Shown: positions 13,008 through 13,882 of the stretch, in pieces
Position numbering within the stretch: position 1 is the stretch's first letter
How the letters are laid out: every line of letters starts with the position of its first letter
NCBI GenBank assembly: GCA_002501485.1
Contig: DLTS01000002.1
Span: 2,285 to 16,166 of the forward strand
Source: Acidimicrobiaceae bacterium UBA7830
GTDB taxonomy: Bacteria; Actinomycetota; Acidimicrobiia; Acidimicrobiales; Ilumatobacteraceae
Reading direction: 5' to 3'
DNA: 13,882 nucleotides
Position numbers and translations under genes: made by a program
The notes under the pieces: model-generated
The model's database searches: none
What the model was told of the DNA's origin: nothing
What the model saw: only the letters and a program-made list of their open reading frames with translations

Positions 13008-13814
13008 TCAATGCGTCGACGACGATGAAGGATCGACGTACGCAGTAAACCGATCGTCACGGGCGAACCCGATGAGACGTAGTCCAGCGCGCCCCGCAGC
13101 ATCGACGGCAAGGGACGACGGAGCGCTCACTGCGATGAGCGTTCCAAACCCTGCTGCGCACGCCTTCTGCACCATTTCGAAACTTGCGCGTCCGCTGATG
13201 ACGAGCATGAGATCGGTCGCCGGCAGCCGACCGCTGTTATACAAATGGCCGACAACTTTGTCGACTGCGTTGTGCCGGCCCACATCTTCTGCGATGTCAA
13301 CAACCTGACCGTCAATGGTCACTGCTGCCGCAGCGTGAGAACCCCCGGTTAGTGCGAATACCTCTTGCTGAGAGCGAAGGTTCGACGCAACTGCAGAGAC
13401 CACATCGCCATCGGGTAGCCGTCCTGCGTCGACAGGCACCACACCTGCAACAAGGGCCGCCATGTCAGCAGTGCCGCATGCCCCGCACGACGACGAAACG
13501 GTTCCGAGGCGCGCAGAAAATGAGCCTGGCAAGTGGCCTGTGTCTACGCGCACCGTCACCGTCGGGCCTGAGCGATCTACGGAAACTCCGGCGGCGACGT
13601 CTCGATCAAGCATTCCCTCAGCGATGCAAAACCCAACCGCCAAGGAGGCTGGGTCATCTGGTGTGCACATTGTTGTTGCAACGATTTCGCCATCGACGTG
13701 GATGGCGAGTGGCTGTTCAACGACTAGCCACTCTTCGGACTGCACCGACCATCCGCTCGTGTGACGATCCGCGGCATGGCGACGGGCTCGCCCGTGAAGA
13801 GGTCGCGTGTTCAC
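13008..13814 (-). CDS. fdhD: FdhD, sulfurtransferase for formate dehydrogenase maturation
   Basis: FdhD of 268 residues passes sulfur from a cysteine desulfurase to the molybdenum (or tungsten) bis-guanine-dinucleotide cofactor, which formate dehydrogenase needs for activity. Diagnostic motifs are the sulfur-carrying Cys110-Gly-Ala-Cys113 in SSSCGACG, TGGSHAAA (156-163), EDVGRHNAVDK (176-186) and SGRASFEMVQKA (207-218). Length is normal for the family and the protein is cytoplasmic. The start is GTG 13814; an in-frame stop lies shortly upstream and no other start fits. A TGA of an upstream minus-strand frame lies 4 nt before it, suggesting an operon. The presumed client enzyme remains only as a truncated fragment downstream, so this copy may serve another enzyme outside the window. 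Confidence 0.93.
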   Translation of the reverse strand: MNTRPLHGRARRHAADRHTSGWSVQSEEWLVVEQPLAIHVDGEIVATTMCTPDDPASLAVGFCIAEGMLDRDVAAGVSVDRSGPTVTVRVDTGHLPGSFSARLGTVSSSCGACGTADMAALVAGVVPVDAGRLPDGDVVSAVASNLRSQQEVFALTGGSHAAAAVTIDGQVVDIAEDVGRHNAVDKVVGHLYNSGRLPATDLMLVISGRASFEMVQKACAAGFGTLIAVSAPSSLAVDAAGRAGLRLIGFARDDRFTAYVDPSSSSTH

Positions 13815-13818
13815 GCTC

Positions 13819-13882
13819 TCAGTCTGTCACGCGGACTACCACCCGCTGATATCGGTCACCCGGAGCTTCGGCCAAGACCCGC
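13819..13882 (-). CDS. C-terminal end of an unidentified gene cut by the right edge
   Basis: The last 20 codons of a minus-strand frame, ending RVVVRVTD and TGA, lie 4 nt before the fdhD start. The spacing is typical of an operon and the codons look ordinary. Too little is present to name the product; it could be part of molybdenum-enzyme or cofactor metabolism, or be chance. Confidence 0.35.
   Translation of the reverse strand, partial: RVLAEAPGDRYQRVVVRVTD

Noticed and set aside
13001..13111. 37-residue upstream extension of the molybdoenzyme remnant
   Set aside because: It lies within fdhD in another frame; ATG 13000, just after the fdhD stop, is the simpler start.
12853..13308. 151-residue plus-strand open frame opposite fdhD
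   Set aside because: Its Ser/Ala/Arg-rich composition is the shadow of the fdhD reading frame; no motif is present.
1..13882. tRNA, rRNA, CRISPR, prophage or insertion-sequence features
   Set aside because: Looked for cloverleaf arms, regular repeat-spacer patterns, transposase-like motifs and flanking terminal repeats and saw none.

Overview
The window looks like chromosomal DNA of a high-to-moderate GC actinobacterium (GC in the mid-to-upper 50s by eye, not computed). The acyl-CoA genes, the menaquinone-type isoprenoid reductase, the inositol-phosphate synthase and the abundance of start codons directly behind a TANNNT box all fit. A marine or freshwater member of the Acidimicrobiia is my best guess, as inference only. 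I see no rRNA, tRNA, CRISPR array, insertion sequence or phage gene.

Layout. 1-1525 (minus): an SDR 3-hydroxyacyl-CoA dehydrogenase followed 1 bp later by a MaoC-type enoyl-CoA hydratase 2, cut by the left edge; together they are a split version of the peroxisomal multifunctional enzyme type 2. 1684-2901 (plus): a geranylgeranyl-reductase-family flavoprotein. 2928-3758 (minus): a crotonase lacking both classical catalytic glutamates. 3824-6497 (plus): a luciferase-like flavin oxidoreductase, a carboxymuconolactone-decarboxylase-family protein and an HpcH/HpaI aldolase. 6483-7901 (minus): a membrane desaturase/hydroxylase fused to its own Rieske ferredoxin. 8142-9491 (plus): an alkylsulfatase-like metallo-beta-lactamase protein. 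9465-11695 (minus): inositol-3-phosphate synthase, then an EamA transporter behind a structured leader. 11764-12627 (plus): a LysR regulator divergent from the synthase. 12668-13814 (minus): fdhD followed by the N-terminal remnant of an FdhF/YdeP molybdoenzyme. The last 64 bases hold the tail of one more minus-strand gene.

How the genes may work together. 1-6497 reads as a lipid or ring-compound catabolic neighbourhood (acyl-CoA hydration and dehydrogenation, crotonase, flavin monooxygenase, aldolase), but the substrate cannot be read from sequence. The LysR/inositol-synthase pair has textbook LysR architecture, with an inverted repeat placed to activate the synthase and repress the regulator. 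fdhD normally serves a formate-dehydrogenase-like molybdoenzyme, and the broken one is directly downstream.

The least ordinary signals are: (1) six genes whose start codon lies 6-7 nt behind a TANNNT hexamer, which implies leaderless mRNAs and corrects several start sites; (2) a leader before the EamA gene with two mutually exclusive hairpins, one hiding the start codon, plus a mini-ORF ending 4 nt before it; (3) the desaturase-Rieske (MocD-MocE-like) fusion; (4) the glutamate-less crotonase; (5) the LysR operator; and (6) the decayed formate-dehydrogenase-like locus. No complete new defence or mobile system is visible.
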